Positions 9,600 through 18,052 of a DNA stretch of 52,158 nt are shown here, piece by piece (within the stretch, counting starts at the first letter, position 1; every line of letters starts with the position of its first letter). The DNA comes from Halomicronema sp. CCY15110 (GTDB lineage Bacteria > Cyanobacteriota > Cyanobacteriia > Phormidesmidales > Phormidesmidaceae): assembly GCF_016888165.1 (NCBI RefSeq), contig NZ_JACSWC010000261.1:1-52158 (forward strand). Reading direction: 5' to 3'. A program made the position numbers and the translations under genes. The notes beneath the pieces are model-generated. The model searched no databases, had not been told where the DNA came from, and saw only the letters and a list, made by a program, of their open reading frames with translations.

Positions 9600-9768
9600 A
9601 GGATTTCCTGCCTACCAGCCATTTCAAGTGTGATGACATAGTCAGGCCGATCACTCGGGTGCGGACTCCGCAAAATTACTGACTGCCGCCATCAAAGACA
9701 GTTTGCCCAATCGGCTGACCTGATTGACACCGACTACCCGAAAACATCAATCTCAACAACGGCAACCC

Positions 9769-10659
9769 CTACGACGGCTCATCCGACTGCAACGACAGGG
9801 CTTTCATCGCCGCTTGTTGGCTCACGGTTTGGTACAAATCTCGCAGGTGAGCCATCACAATCCGGGCATCATTCACGGGCAGTGGAATCGAGTCGAGCAC
9901 ATCTAGCACGGTCTCGCCAGCCGGAGTGATGACCACCAAAGATGGATCTAGCGGCTCGTTATATTGCCAGAATTGGGCGACATTGACCGGTGGATAAGCA
10001 GCGCGGGCTGGCGCGATCGCCGATTCGGCAGCGGCCTCCGTGGGCCTCGTTTTCGCCTCGGCATCTACATCTGCCCTGTCACCGCCCTCTACCGCTGCGG
10101 CCTGCTGACGCTGTTGCCGCAAGGTCGCCAAAATTTGGCCGCGATCGCGCCCCCGCAGCTGAAACAAAATGAAGGGATCTTCGCGAAAAAAGTCGCCGAG
10201 CTGATAATAGACTGCGGCGATGTGCTTGCAGGGATTCTGGGGATCAGGGCAGTCGCATTTGGAATGCACTTCCGATAGCTGAAACGGAAACAGGCTCAAA
10301 CCATTAGCCGTAAAGACGCCCTCAATATCATCGGGCATTTCCCCCGCTAGCAGTTGCGCCGAAAACAACGCATGTACCGCCAGACTATCGATGACATAGT
10401 TCCAGTCTTCGTCGGTAAAGGCATCGAGCCAAATAGACAATTTGTAGGGATCATCAGCAGTGCCTTGCACCAGCGCGATCACCTTAGAGCCTTTGTATTC
10501 GATGTTGAGAATATTGCCTTCACGGGCATACTTACGCCCCCGCTCCAGCCGTTTTTTGAAGCGGTAGTTGTTGAGCAGATCGACCCAACGCTGCACCCAC
10601 CACGCTTCTTGTTCAAGCTCGTAATTAGACGGCATAACTGGGCTGCGAGTCATGGGCAA
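9769..10659 (-). CDS. SWIM zinc-finger domain protein
   Basis: A 296-aa soluble protein with a SWIM zinc finger (CDCPDPQNPCKH, about residues 160-171), a CxCx6CxH module that binds zinc and takes part in protein or nucleic-acid contacts. The N-terminal 60 residues, with WWVQRWVDLLNNYRFKKRLERGRKYAREG, match the conserved lead of SWIM proteins often encoded beside SNF2-family helicases, although none is in this window. A low-complexity Ala/Arg/Asp-rich linker (about residues 205-240) joins the finger to a short C-terminal helical domain. An alternative ATG nine codons in (10635) is possible. The partner or substrate is unknown. Confidence 0.85.
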   Translation of the reverse strand: MPMTRSPVMPSNYELEQEAWWVQRWVDLLNNYRFKKRLERGRKYAREGNILNIEYKGSKVIALVQGTADDPYKLSIWLDAFTDEDWNYVIDSLAVHALFSAQLLAGEMPDDIEGVFTANGLSLFPFQLSEVHSKCDCPDPQNPCKHIAAVYYQLGDFFREDPFILFQLRGRDRGQILATLRQQRQQAAAVEGGDRADVDAEAKTRPTEAAAESAIAPARAAYPPVNVAQFWQYNEPLDPSLVVITPAGETVLDVLDSIPLPVNDARIVMAHLRDLYQTVSQQAAMKALSLQSDEPS

Positions 10660-10800
10660 TGGCAGGTAAATCGGACAATATCAACGAGGGCAAAAGTTCC
10701 ACGCAGGCGATCGCTCACTCCTGGCTTCTGAGTCCACTAATTGGGGGCTCCGTCAGGAGTCGCCGAGCCAGCGGGAGCAACGCTTTAAAGGATGATTGCT

Positions 10801-11814
10801 CTACAACCTTACCTGACTCAGGTGACGGCGCGGGTCAGTGGTGCGATCGCGCTGAATCTTTTCATACAGCTCACGTTCTTGCTCGGTGAGGGTTTTGGGC
10901 GGCGTGATGACAACGCGCACCAGCTGATCCCCCCGTGCCCCTTTGGGACTGGGCCACCCCTTGCCCCGCAGCCGCAGCGACTGACCCGATTTCACGCCGG
11001 GGGGTAGATTCATGGTGACAGAGCCATCGGGGGTCGGCACCTGAATTTTGCCGCCCAATACCGACTCATCAGGGGCGATCGGCACTTCACACACCAAATT
11101 TTCGCCCTCAAATTGAAAGATATGGTGCGGCAGCAAATTGACAATCAGGTAAATGTCGCCCCGCTGCTTCGAATAGGGATTCAGTTGTCCCTTGCCCCGC
11201 AGCCGCACTTTCGTCCCCTGCTTGGCCCCTGCCGGAATGCGCACTTCCACTTCATCCTCGCCAATTTTGAGGCGCTTTTGGGTGCCGTGAAAGGCTTCAC
11301 TCAGGGTGAGAGAGATCTTAGCCTCTTGGTCAAAGGATTGCTGGCTCGGCGCTCCTGCCGTGGGGAAGCCATCAAAGCTGTTGCCAAAACCGCCGCGCGG
11401 CGAAGTGCGATAGGACGTATAGCCCCCCGGCGATCGCCCGGTCGGCGCACCATAAGCCCCAGGACCGCCCCCAAAGCGACCTAGTAATTCATTGATAAAT
11501 TCGTCAAAACTGCCGTAATTGCTAAAGTCGAAACCGCCAAAATCTGCGGCATTACCGCCATAGCTGCCCGCGCTCTCCGCCTGTTGCCAGTAACGACCAA
11601 ACTGATCGTATTTTTGGCGTTTATCACTGTCTGACAAGACTTCGTAAGCTTCACTGATTTCTTTGAACTTGGCCTCGGCGGCTTCGTCACCAGGATTCAC
11701 GTCGGGGTGATACTTCCGGGCCAATTTGCGAAAAGTGCGCTTGATGTCGTCAGCACTGGCGGACTTGCTCACGCCCAGGGTCGAATAATAGTCTTTAAAA
11801 TCAGTGGCAGCCAT
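10801..11814 (-). CDS. Type II DnaJ/CbpA-like co-chaperone
   Basis: A 337-aa Hsp40 that stimulates the ATPase of a DnaK and hands it unfolded substrates. The J-domain covers about residues 8-70, with the essential HPD tripeptide in KYHPDVN. A Gly/Phe-rich linker (about 80-155) follows, then the two-lobed substrate-binding C-terminal domain (about 165-325). There is no cysteine-rich zinc-finger region, so it is a type II or CbpA-like J-protein rather than canonical DnaJ. A second J-protein at 29629 has the same architecture; that one sits beside dnaK3, while this one stands alone. A 273-bp gap upstream separates it from the metal-sensor gene. Confidence 0.93.
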   Translation of the reverse strand: MAATDFKDYYSTLGVSKSASADDIKRTFRKLARKYHPDVNPGDEAAEAKFKEISEAYEVLSDSDKRQKYDQFGRYWQQAESAGSYGGNAADFGGFDFSNYGSFDEFINELLGRFGGGPGAYGAPTGRSPGGYTSYRTSPRGGFGNSFDGFPTAGAPSQQSFDQEAKISLTLSEAFHGTQKRLKIGEDEVEVRIPAGAKQGTKVRLRGKGQLNPYSKQRGDIYLIVNLLPHHIFQFEGENLVCEVPIAPDESVLGGKIQVPTPDGSVTMNLPPGVKSGQSLRLRGKGWPSPKGARGDQLVRVVITPPKTLTEQERELYEKIQRDRTTDPRRHLSQVRL

Positions 11815-12087
11815 CCAAACATCCCCTCCTAACCGGCTGACAATTACCTAAGCTGCTAAAAATTACTGCCATCGCCGAGAGCCTAACGAGACTCACCAGC
11901 ATTCAGCAAATACATCTCTCAGACCTTTGATTGCTCCCAGCCAAACATTCAAGAAACTGGAGAATCATTGAGCGCTCAGTCATCTTTTGTCTTGACTATA
12001 GGCTATCAAAGCAGCTTAGTCTGAAAGGTTCGGTTATCTCCCCGGCGCGATCGCCCCTCTCCCTGTCGAGGAAGTGCCCTTGCCCGC

Positions 12088-12468
12088 TCACGGTAAAAAC
12101 CGATCCAGCGCGGCTTTGAGTTCTTCAATTTCGGCTTCAATGTTGCCTTCTTGGGAAGCGCGGGTAACGCATTCGCTCAAGTGTTCATCCAAAATGATGC
12201 GGGCTACGCGATCCAGGGCACCCCGCACCGCGGCAATTTGCACCAGCACATCCGGACACGGACGGCTTTCTTGAATCATGGTCTTAATGCCGCGAATGTG
12301 TCCTTCAATTCGGGCAAAGCGATTCAGGATGCGCTGCAACGACTCTGGATCATGAACATGGGCATGGGGGGCATCATGGGTATGCGGGGCAGCCGCTGGC
12401 GAGGACGGCGAGATTGCCGAGGTCGGCGCAATGTCTTCTGATGAGCGGTTCGGTTTGGCGATCGCCAT
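12088..12468 (-). CDS. CsoR/RcnR-family metal-sensing repressor, InrS-like
   Basis: A 126-aa all-helical DNA-binding repressor of the CsoR/RcnR/FrmR family. Numbered from the chosen ATG, Cys71, His96 and Cys100 have exactly the Cys-25-His-4-Cys spacing of copper sensor CsoR and of the cyanobacterial nickel sensor InrS. A His-rich N-terminal tail (five His within HTHDAPHAHVHD) is also typical of InrS. Nickel or copper is therefore the likely effector. I chose the second ATG because AAGGA lies six bases upstream of it; the first ATG (12474) is too close. It follows the thioredoxin-like lipoprotein gene by 27 bases on the same strand, so the two are probably co-transcribed. No metal exporter gene is adjacent. 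Confidence 0.88.
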   Translation of the reverse strand: MAIAKPNRSSEDIAPTSAISPSSPAAAPHTHDAPHAHVHDPESLQRILNRFARIEGHIRGIKTMIQESRPCPDVLVQIAAVRGALDRVARIILDEHLSECVTRASQEGNIEAEIEELKAALDRFLP

Positions 12469-12495
12469 ATACATTCCTTCAGCAATACGAGCGGG

Positions 12496-12936
12496 TCAGT
12501 TACCTGACGGGGCTTCAAATCCAGACAGCTGCGCCAGTTCTTCCAGCGAGCGGGTACCGGGATACAGTTCGCCCTCGATCTCCCAAGTGGGATACCCCTG
12601 GATTTCTTTGGTTTGGCACAGTTCCGGCTGCGCATTTTCGCCCTCGGGGTCGCATTCCACATAGGGCACTTCGTCAACGGCATCACCGAATAATGCCTTC
12701 TGATCTTGACAGTGAGGACACCAAAAGGCTCCGTACATGGTGGCCTCTTGGGCCGTCAGATGACTGGCCAGGCGGGCTTCATAGGGCGCATCAGCCGCCA
12801 ACTCTGTACTGCCGCCGCTGCTCTCAGCAGTCGTCGGAGAACAACTGCTGAGAGCTAGCCCTAATACGGCCAAGCAGCCCGTCAAAGATAATAAAGCCGC
12901 ACGATATTTTCCGGCAGGACGGTGGATATGGGTCAT
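12496..12936 (-). CDS. Thioredoxin-like lipoprotein resembling the VKOR thioredoxin domain
   Basis: A 146-aa exported thiol oxidoreductase. It has a signal peptide ending in a lipobox (LSSC, Cys32), so it should be lipid-anchored outside the cytoplasmic membrane. A thioredoxin fold follows, with active site FWCPHC (Cys73, Cys76), the cis-proline in GYPTW (Pro116) and two further cysteines (95 and 107). The YVECDPEGEN, PTWEI and LEELAQLSGF segments match the thioredoxin domain fused to vitamin K epoxide reductase (VKOR) in cyanobacteria, but here no VKOR membrane domain is encoded. It probably exchanges disulfides with a separate VKOR. A perfect 12-bp inverted repeat (12820-12855) lies across the lipobox codons. 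It leads the unit with the metal sensor. Confidence 0.87.
   Translation of the reverse strand: MTHIHRPAGKYRAALLSLTGCLAVLGLALSSCSPTTAESSGGSTELAADAPYEARLASHLTAQEATMYGAFWCPHCQDQKALFGDAVDEVPYVECDPEGENAQPELCQTKEIQGYPTWEIEGELYPGTRSLEELAQLSGFEAPSGN
12820..12855. repeat. Perfect 12-bp inverted repeat inside the lipoprotein gene
   Basis: GCTCTCAGCAGT (12820-12831) and ACTGCTGAGAGC (12844-12855) are perfect complements around a 12-base loop. They cover roughly codons 28-39, across and just after the lipobox, so the hairpin would form early in the mRNA. Confidence 0.7.
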
Positions 12937-13398
12937 AACAACAAAGAGTAACCAGTGAACAACATCAAATCAGGGATATGAGGTCAAAGTGACCTGAGGA
13001 CTATGCAGTCTGTAACGACCTTGATCAAAGCATTCATCCTACTTCTTCTTCGCGCCCCCAGCCCCCCTACGGAAAACCGCTCTGTGTCTACATTCCTCAG
13101 CCCCTTCTCCCAGTTTTGGGAGGAGGGGGCCGAACAAGTCCTTTTCTGAGCTTTGGGAGAGGAATTTAGGGTGAGGGCGAACCTGTGGCTAGACAAATCG
13201 AGTCTGTAATGACCTTGACCAAGTCTTGCTGTACGCTGACCAATGCCGTCCCAAGATTCGGCAATCCCGGCTTGGCAGGCGACTAACGGGTTCATTATCG
13301 TAGCTAGTTACTATGAGACAAGACAGTCAACATACTAGCTTTCGCAGCGGGTTCTGCGGCAAAGCTTTAGGCTTAATTCAACACCTTCGGAGAGAGTA
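12937..13398. other. 460-bp divergent intergenic region with a degenerate dispersed repeat
   Basis: No gene is evident. A 22-bp direct repeat occurs at 13007-13028 and 13201-13222 (20 of 22 bases identical). Between the copies lies a C-rich then G-rich block (about 13058-13180) with CCTTCTCCCAGTTTTGGGAGG and GGGAGAGGAATTTAGGGTGAGGG; the same style of text is scattered through many filamentous cyanobacterial genomes. The AT-rich segment around 13295-13320 is the likely htrA promoter area, and GGAGAG just before 13399 is its ribosome-binding site. Confidence 0.55.
13007..13222. repeat. 22-bp direct repeat pair (13007-13028 and 13201-13222)
   Basis: Both copies read AGTCTGTAA(C/T)GACCTTGA(T/C)CAA, differing at two positions. 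They flank a region of degenerate C-rich/G-rich repeat text, as duplicated target or recombination remnants might. Confidence 0.6.
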
Positions 13399-14574
13399 AT
13401 GGCAGTGATGGCTTGGTGGCATTCCTGGCAAAAGCTGATAGTGCGGTTAGTTGCGATCGCGTTAGTGGCCTGTGTGACGCTGGTAACGGGTCAGTCCGCC
13501 GCAATGGCGCAATCGGTGACTGAGGAGGTCGCCGTGCCGACGCCGCCCCGCAGCTTTGTGGCGCTGGCAGTCGAGCAGGTCGGCGACGCCGTAGTGCGCA
13601 TCGATACCGAAACCACAGTGGTGCGCGAGACGCCGGATTTATTTTTCGACGATCCCTTCTTTCGAGGCTTTGCGGGACCTAATGGCTTGCCCCGCTATCC
13701 CCAGGAAGAACTGCTACGGGGTCAAGGTTCTGGCTTCATCATTTCGGCGGCAGGCGATATCCTCACCAATTCTCACGTGGTGGATGGGGCCGATCGCGTC
13801 ACGGTAACCTTAAAGGATGGCCGCAGTTACGAGGGCGTGGTGGAAGGCCAGGATAGCGTGACCGATCTAGCCGTCGTTAAAATTGAGGCGGACGACGAAT
13901 TGCTGCCGGTGGCGGCATTAGGCAACTCTGATGCGATTAAAGTAGGCGACTGGGCGATCGCGGTGGGCAATCCCCTCGGCTTAGACAACACCGTTACCTT
14001 GGGGATCGTCAGCACCCTCAAGCGTTCCAGTGCGTCGGTGGGCATTCCCGACAAGCGCTTGGACTTTATTCAAACCGATGCGGCGATTAACCCGGGCAAC
14101 TCGGGTGGCCCATTGTTGAACCAAAACGGGGAAGTGATTGGCATCAATACCGCCATTCGCGCCGATGCCATGGGCATTGGCTTTGCGATTCCCATCAACA
14201 AGGCGAAGGAAATCAAGGATCAGTTGGTGGCGGGTGAAAGCATCGCCCACCCTTATCTCGGCGTGCAAATCGCGACCCTCACGCCAGATATTGCCCGTCG
14301 CAACAACGAAGATCCCAATGCGGGCGTCCTCTTGCCAGAAGTAGCTGGGGTCTTGGTGATCCGCGTGGTGCCCAATACGCCCGCTGCGGAGGCCGGACTA
14401 CGCCGGGGCGACGTGGTGTTGGAAATCGACGGTGAAGCGATCGCCTCGGCGGATGTGCTGCAACGGCGGGTGGAAGACAGCCGGGTCGGCCAGACGCTAC
14501 GCCTCAAGGTCAAACGGGGCAACCAAACTGAGCAGTTGGCCGTCACCACTGCTGAGCTGGAAGGTGGCGATTAG
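13399..14574 (+). CDS. HtrA/Deg-family serine protease (HhoA/HhoB-like)
   Basis: A 391-aa exported ATP-independent serine protease that degrades or refolds damaged envelope proteins. An N-terminal signal segment (residues 11-37, ending AAMAQ) directs it across the membrane. The trypsin-like domain holds the triad His126 (TNSHVVDG), Asp156 (TDLAVVK) and Ser235 (GNSGGP). A single PDZ domain follows (about 285-385). Architecture and length fit the three cyanobacterial paralogues HtrA, HhoA and HhoB, which I cannot separate by eye. GGAGAG precedes the ATG. A long nested hairpin directly follows the stop, and the gene appears monocistronic. Confidence 0.93.
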   Translation: MAVMAWWHSWQKLIVRLVAIALVACVTLVTGQSAAMAQSVTEEVAVPTPPRSFVALAVEQVGDAVVRIDTETTVVRETPDLFFDDPFFRGFAGPNGLPRYPQEELLRGQGSGFIISAAGDILTNSHVVDGADRVTVTLKDGRSYEGVVEGQDSVTDLAVVKIEADDELLPVAALGNSDAIKVGDWAIAVGNPLGLDNTVTLGIVSTLKRSSASVGIPDKRLDFIQTDAAINPGNSGGPLLNQNGEVIGINTAIRADAMGIGFAIPINKAKEIKDQLVAGESIAHPYLGVQIATLTPDIARRNNEDPNAGVLLPEVAGVLVIRVVPNTPAAEAGLRRGDVVLEIDGEAIASADVLQRRVEDSRVGQTLRLKVKRGNQTEQLAVTTAELEGGD

Positions 14575-14631
14575 GTCGGCTGTCGTGCTGAGCTTTTGCA
14601 GATGGCCCCATCTACCCTAAGCTGAGCTGAC
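14575..14631 (+). terminator. Nested hairpin after htrA, possible terminator
   Basis: Starting one base after the stop codon, GTCGGCT (14575-14581) pairs with AGCTGAC (14625-14631) with one wobble, AGCTT (14591-14595) with AAGCT (14619-14623), and AGAT/ATCT closes the inner loop (14600-14613). There is no U-tract, so it may serve as an mRNA 3' stabiliser rather than an intrinsic terminator. Confidence 0.45.
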
Positions 14632-14783
14632 AGTTATGCAAGCATGAGTCTGACTACTCGCTTAATTTGCTGGCCAGTCGCCCAGCTGGCGGCAACGGCA
14701 ACGGTGGTCTGACGAGTGCTTGCAATCGACTGAGTTTGGCAGTTTCATGCGCGATCGCGGCGTTAGATTGAGGAGCTTTAACG

Positions 14784-15854
14784 ATGGCTAACCCGGCTCA
14801 ACCCAATTCGCAGGCGGTGATGATCGCTGGGATGCATCGGTCAGGCACGTCACTGACGGCCTCAATTCTTCAGCAAGCTGGGGTCTTCATCGGCGACCAA
14901 TTACTCGGCGCAGCAGCCAGTAATCCTAAAGGACATTTTGAGGATCGAGATTTCCTCACGCTGCATATTGATATTTTGACGGCTCTGGGACTGAGTTCTG
15001 AGGGTTGGTTAACCGTGGGTCAGTTGGCGGTGCCAGAGCAGTTGTGGCCGCGTGCCCAAGCCCTGTGCGATCGCCGCCAACAAGCTCATGACCTGTGGGG
15101 CTGGAAAGAGCCGCGCACGACCCTATTGCTCAATTTTTGGAAGCAGCTACTGCCTGAAGCCAAAGTGGTGTTGCCCTACCGAGCCCCTTGGGAAGTGCTG
15201 GACTCTTTGTTTACTCGCAGTGATCCAGCGTTTATCAACAATCCGAATTTCGCCGTCGAAGTCTGGCTGACTTACAATCGAGCGGTTTTAGAGTTTTACC
15301 AGCAATATCCCGACGATTGCTTCCTCTTTCACTGCGATGTGTTGAAGACCCATGAAGCTGGCTTTATCGAACAGTTGCGACATAAGTTGCAAGTCCCGTT
15401 GAGCGTGCCCGACCAGCCGCTATTTGACCCAGCGGTGATGCACAAACAGATTAATGACACCCATCGTCCCACGCTGTTAGCGCGTCATTTTCCGGAAACG
15501 CTGGAGGTGTACGCGGCGCTGCAGCAAGCCGCAGACTTGCCGACGCCCCAAAACTGGGAAGCGACCCTCGCCACGGATGTTGATGAAGCCGTCTATCGGG
15601 CCTGGGTATTAGAGGATTGGCGGGCCTATAACTACTGCCAAACGGAAAAGCGCCAGCTCAAGGCGGAGATTCAACAGCTCAAAGTAGAGATGCAGCAGCA
15701 GCGAGAAAGGTGCGATGCCGAGGTTCAGCAGATACAGGTCTGCCTCGACAATGCCCATGAAACGATTAGGGTGATGGAGGCCAACCGGGCTTGGCAACTG
15801 CGAAATGCTTGGCTGAGCTTGAAAAATGCGCTAACAGGCAGTGCCACCGAATAA
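14784..15854 (+). CDS. Sulfotransferase family protein
   Basis: A 356-aa PAPS-dependent sulfotransferase-like protein, probably modifying a glycan, lipid or peptide. The 5'-phosphosulfate-binding loop is GMHRSGTSL near residues 17-25. The second half of the fold contains WGWKEPRTTLLL and LPYRAPWEVLDSLF, typical of the Sulfotransfer_3 type group. The last 60 residues form a Gln/Glu/Lys-rich coiled coil, unusual for a stand-alone sulfotransferase and reminiscent of subunits that join glycosyltransferase complexes. There is no signal peptide. Its neighbours give no pathway. The acceptor is unknown. Confidence 0.83.
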   Translation: MANPAQPNSQAVMIAGMHRSGTSLTASILQQAGVFIGDQLLGAAASNPKGHFEDRDFLTLHIDILTALGLSSEGWLTVGQLAVPEQLWPRAQALCDRRQQAHDLWGWKEPRTTLLLNFWKQLLPEAKVVLPYRAPWEVLDSLFTRSDPAFINNPNFAVEVWLTYNRAVLEFYQQYPDDCFLFHCDVLKTHEAGFIEQLRHKLQVPLSVPDQPLFDPAVMHKQINDTHRPTLLARHFPETLEVYAALQQAADLPTPQNWEATLATDVDEAVYRAWVLEDWRAYNYCQTEKRQLKAEIQQLKVEMQQQRERCDAEVQQIQVCLDNAHETIRVMEANRAWQLRNAWLSLKNALTGSATE

Positions 15855-16068
15855 TCCAGACGGTCTGGTCGGCCACATGATCATGCGATCGCCCGGCCTG
15901 AAGCGTTAATAGCGATCGCCTCGGGCCATTGGCCAGCCAGCCGCTACCAACTTTTTCAGTCTGCAACGGAGACTTGATTGAACCTTTTTGATCGCCCCCC
16001 AGTCTAAAGGGACGTCCACATCATGAGCTGGGGCATCATCTGTGACTGTGACCTCACCGGAGTCAGCA

Positions 16069-16614
16069 ATGTCGGCGCTACCAATGCCCGATGCTGACCT
16101 CATTCAGCAATGTTTGCGTGGACAGCGATCGGCATTTCCAATCCTTTATCGTCGATATCAGCGGCAGGTGCGGGGGACGCTGTTTCAGCTCTGTGGGGCA
16201 GCGGAGTTGGATGATCTGGTGCAAGAGGTCTTTTTCCGCGCCTGGAAGGGATTACCTAAGTTTCGGCAATCGGCCCAGTTTTCGACTTGGCTGTATCGCA
16301 TTGCCTGGAATGTGGCGACCGATCGCCGCCGTGCCCAAGGCCAAGCGCGATCGCAGTCCCTGCCAGTTCCCCCTGCGCCATCGGCAGAGCCGTCCACTCT
16401 GACCCAACTGCATTACGAAGACGTGGTGCAGCGGGGGCTACAAACCTTGTCTTGGGAGCATCGCGCCGTGATCGTCCTGCACGATCTCGAAGATTTGCCC
16501 CAGCAAGAAGTCGCCAGTATTTTGCACATTCCCAAGGGCACGGTGAAGTCACGGCTGCACCATGCCCGCTCAGCCTTGAGGACGTTTTTGCAACAAGAAG
16601 GGATTCAGCTATGA
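16069..16614 (+). CDS. ECF-type RNA polymerase sigma factor
   Basis: A 181-aa extracytoplasmic-function sigma factor. Region 2 (about residues 10-80) includes DDLVQEVFFRAWKGL and the promoter-melting stretch FSTWLYRIAWNVATDRRR. Region 4 (about 110-170) ends in the helix-turn-helix QQEVASILHIPKGTVKSRLHHAR. I chose the ATG at 16069 because GGAG lies six bases upstream; a GTG at 16042 and an ATG at 16084 are alternatives. Its stop overlaps the ATG of the next gene (ATGA), a short membrane protein, followed by a Spy/CpxP-like periplasmic gene. That order implies an envelope-stress or metal-stress regulon led by this sigma factor. Confidence 0.93.
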   Translation: MSALPMPDADLIQQCLRGQRSAFPILYRRYQRQVRGTLFQLCGAAELDDLVQEVFFRAWKGLPKFRQSAQFSTWLYRIAWNVATDRRRAQGQARSQSLPVPPAPSAEPSTLTQLHYEDVVQRGLQTLSWEHRAVIVLHDLEDLPQQEVASILHIPKGTVKSRLHHARSALRTFLQQEGIQL

Positions 16615-16988
16615 CCTTGCCGCCTAACCCTCCCGACGACGATCGCCTGGTTGACTTCTTGCGTCGCCATCGTCCGGCCCCGCCCCCCGCTGCGCCTCAG
16701 TTAGAGGCGCAAATGATGGCCCAATTGACACCACTGTCTTCGCCGCCAGTGCTGACTCAGCCGCGACGATGGGCCATCCCAGCGGTAGCAGCAGCGCTAG
16801 TGCTGGGGGTCGGGGGCTGGGTCGTTGGGCGCTCCACGGTACCTAGTTTGCCGACGGCTTCGGCGTCAGAGGTGGAAGTGTTTTTGGCCGACACCTGGTA
16901 TGGCAGTGCCTACGACGATGAGGTGCGCCTACCGCTGGATACGACTCAGCCTGATTGGTTGGCATCGGTCTACGCCACGCCTTATTAG
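16611..16988 (+). CDS. Short putative anti-sigma factor, single transmembrane helix
   Basis: A 125-aa protein translated from an ATG that overlaps the sigma-factor stop codon, the usual coupling of ECF sigma and anti-sigma genes. It has a 55-residue Pro-rich cytoplasmic part beginning PPNPPDDDRLVDFLRRHRP, one transmembrane helix (about residues 60-78) and a short extracytoplasmic tail with Trp/Tyr residues. It lacks a ZAS zinc motif (HxxxCxxC), so it is not a classic zinc anti-sigma factor. The role is inferred from position and topology, not from a family match. Alternatively it could be a small accessory membrane subunit. Confidence 0.72.
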   Translation: MTLPPNPPDDDRLVDFLRRHRPAPPPAAPQLEAQMMAQLTPLSSPPVLTQPRRWAIPAVAAALVLGVGGWVVGRSTVPSLPTASASEVEVFLADTWYGSAYDDEVRLPLDTTQPDWLASVYATPY

Positions 16989-17017
16989 TTTTTGATGATT
17001 GATTTTGGAGATTTCTT

Positions 17018-17539
17018 ATGAACCGTAGAACGTTGTCTTTAATCGCGATCGCGACCCTCGCTGTGCCCGTAGTGGTCGGTTTCAGCGCCTCTCAGTTGCA
17101 AGCCCAAGGCGGTGGCCGCCCTGGGATGGAGGGTGGTCATGGCCTGGGCGCAGGCCATCGGGGTGATCACGCCGAGCACTTGATTGAAACCCTGGATCTC
17201 AGCGAAGCACAGGTCGCACAAATTCGCGCGATTCGCGAGGGCGATCGCGACACCATGCAGGCCCTGCACGCCAATCTCAGAACCGAACGCGAAACGATGC
17301 ATGACCTGATGTCGGGCACCGCCTCTGAGGCGGAACTCCGGGCCCAGCACGCAGAGATTCAAACCCTACACCGCGAAGTTGCTGACCTGCGGTTTGAAAA
17401 CATGCTCGCGGTGCGCAATGTGCTGACCCCGGAGCAACGCACAGACCTCTCGGAACGCATGGAACAGCGCCGTGAAGACCATCAGGGCCGGTTTCAAGAG
17501 CGCCGCGAAAGTCGCCGCCAGCACCGCCTAGCCGAATAA
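17018..17539 (+). CDS. Spy/CpxP-like periplasmic stress protein (LTxxQ)
   Basis: A 173-aa exported protein with a signal peptide (to about residue 30, ending LQAQ) followed by a Gly/His-rich linker. The all-helical domain (about 50-150) contains LDLSEAQVAQIRAI and LTPEQRTDL, the paired LTxxQ-type motifs of Spy/CpxP. Such proteins are periplasmic chaperones, or metal-stress sensors of the ZraP/CnrX type. His residues in GGHGLGAGHRGDHAEH could bind metal ions. It lies 29 bases after the putative anti-sigma gene on the same strand, so the three genes should form one operon; it may feed back on the anti-sigma factor. The C-terminus is Arg/Gln-rich. Confidence 0.87.
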   Translation: MNRRTLSLIAIATLAVPVVVGFSASQLQAQGGGRPGMEGGHGLGAGHRGDHAEHLIETLDLSEAQVAQIRAIREGDRDTMQALHANLRTERETMHDLMSGTASEAELRAQHAEIQTLHREVADLRFENMLAVRNVLTPEQRTDLSERMEQRREDHQGRFQERRESRRQHRLAE

Positions 17540-17567
17540 CCGCGACCAGCAGCGGGAAGGCGAGTTT

Positions 17568-17630
17568 AGGGGACGGTGCCCTCGGTTCTCAGCGCCATCA
17601 TATCGGTCGAACTGAGAGGGAACTGTCCCC
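17568..17630. repeat. Dispersed ~63-bp inverted repeat, copy B
   Basis: The left arm AGGGGACGGTGCCCT (17568-17582) and right arm AGGGAACTGTCCCC (17617-17630) match copies A and C with one substitution in each arm, around a 34-base spacer. The inner flanks GGTTCTCAG and CTGAGA extend the pairing. It lies just after the Spy-like gene and is the most diverged of the three copies. Confidence 0.82.
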
Positions 17631-17688
17631 GACTATGCTGTGTGACCGCGATCGCTCCCTTGTTTCAGAGCGAGGCACTGCACAGGTA

Positions 17689-17726
17689 GCGCCGCCTATT
17701 CCCAACGGGTTCGGAATAGGCGGCGC
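17689..17726. repeat. Perfect 14-bp stem hairpin
   Basis: GCGCCGCCTATTCC (17689-17702) and GGAATAGGCGGCGC (17713-17726) pair perfectly across a 10-base loop. There is no U-tract on either side. It could end the sigma/Spy operon or be another mobile palindrome, lying 58 bases from repeat copy B. Confidence 0.7.
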
Positions 17727-18052
17727 AAATCAAGAATTTCGCCATTGCGTGAAGGTTAACGGTGAGGCCGGTCAATTGACGCCTTGACGGGAAGATGACG
17801 CAATTTACGCCGAACTCAGATCCATGAAAATATTGCATCGCGTTAAAAAATATTCACCCCTGTTGCATCAGTGATCTCAAGGCACCTCCGCTCTCTAGAC
17901 TTGAAATGTAGAGCCCAGAGCTAATTTTTGAGGGCGGATCCAGCAGGGTTAGCAGGCCACATATCGATGGCGTTGCTCTTGCTTCGTCTCCCTCGGCATG
18001 CGTACGTGGCGGGGCTCGGCTGAGCTGACCTTCAACGAGCAGGAGGACTGTT

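Larger units (their letters stand above)
17540..18052. other. 510-bp region with two hairpin elements and a long leader
   Basis: The first part holds inverted-repeat copy B (17568-17630) and a perfect 14-bp hairpin (17689-17726). The second part (about 17830-18052) is the leader of the 64-aa gene: an AT-rich segment with TTGCAT and TATTCA near 17833-17855 could be its promoter, followed by about 180 bases of structured, GC-rich sequence ending in AGGAGGA. I recognise no riboswitch in it. Confidence 0.5.
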
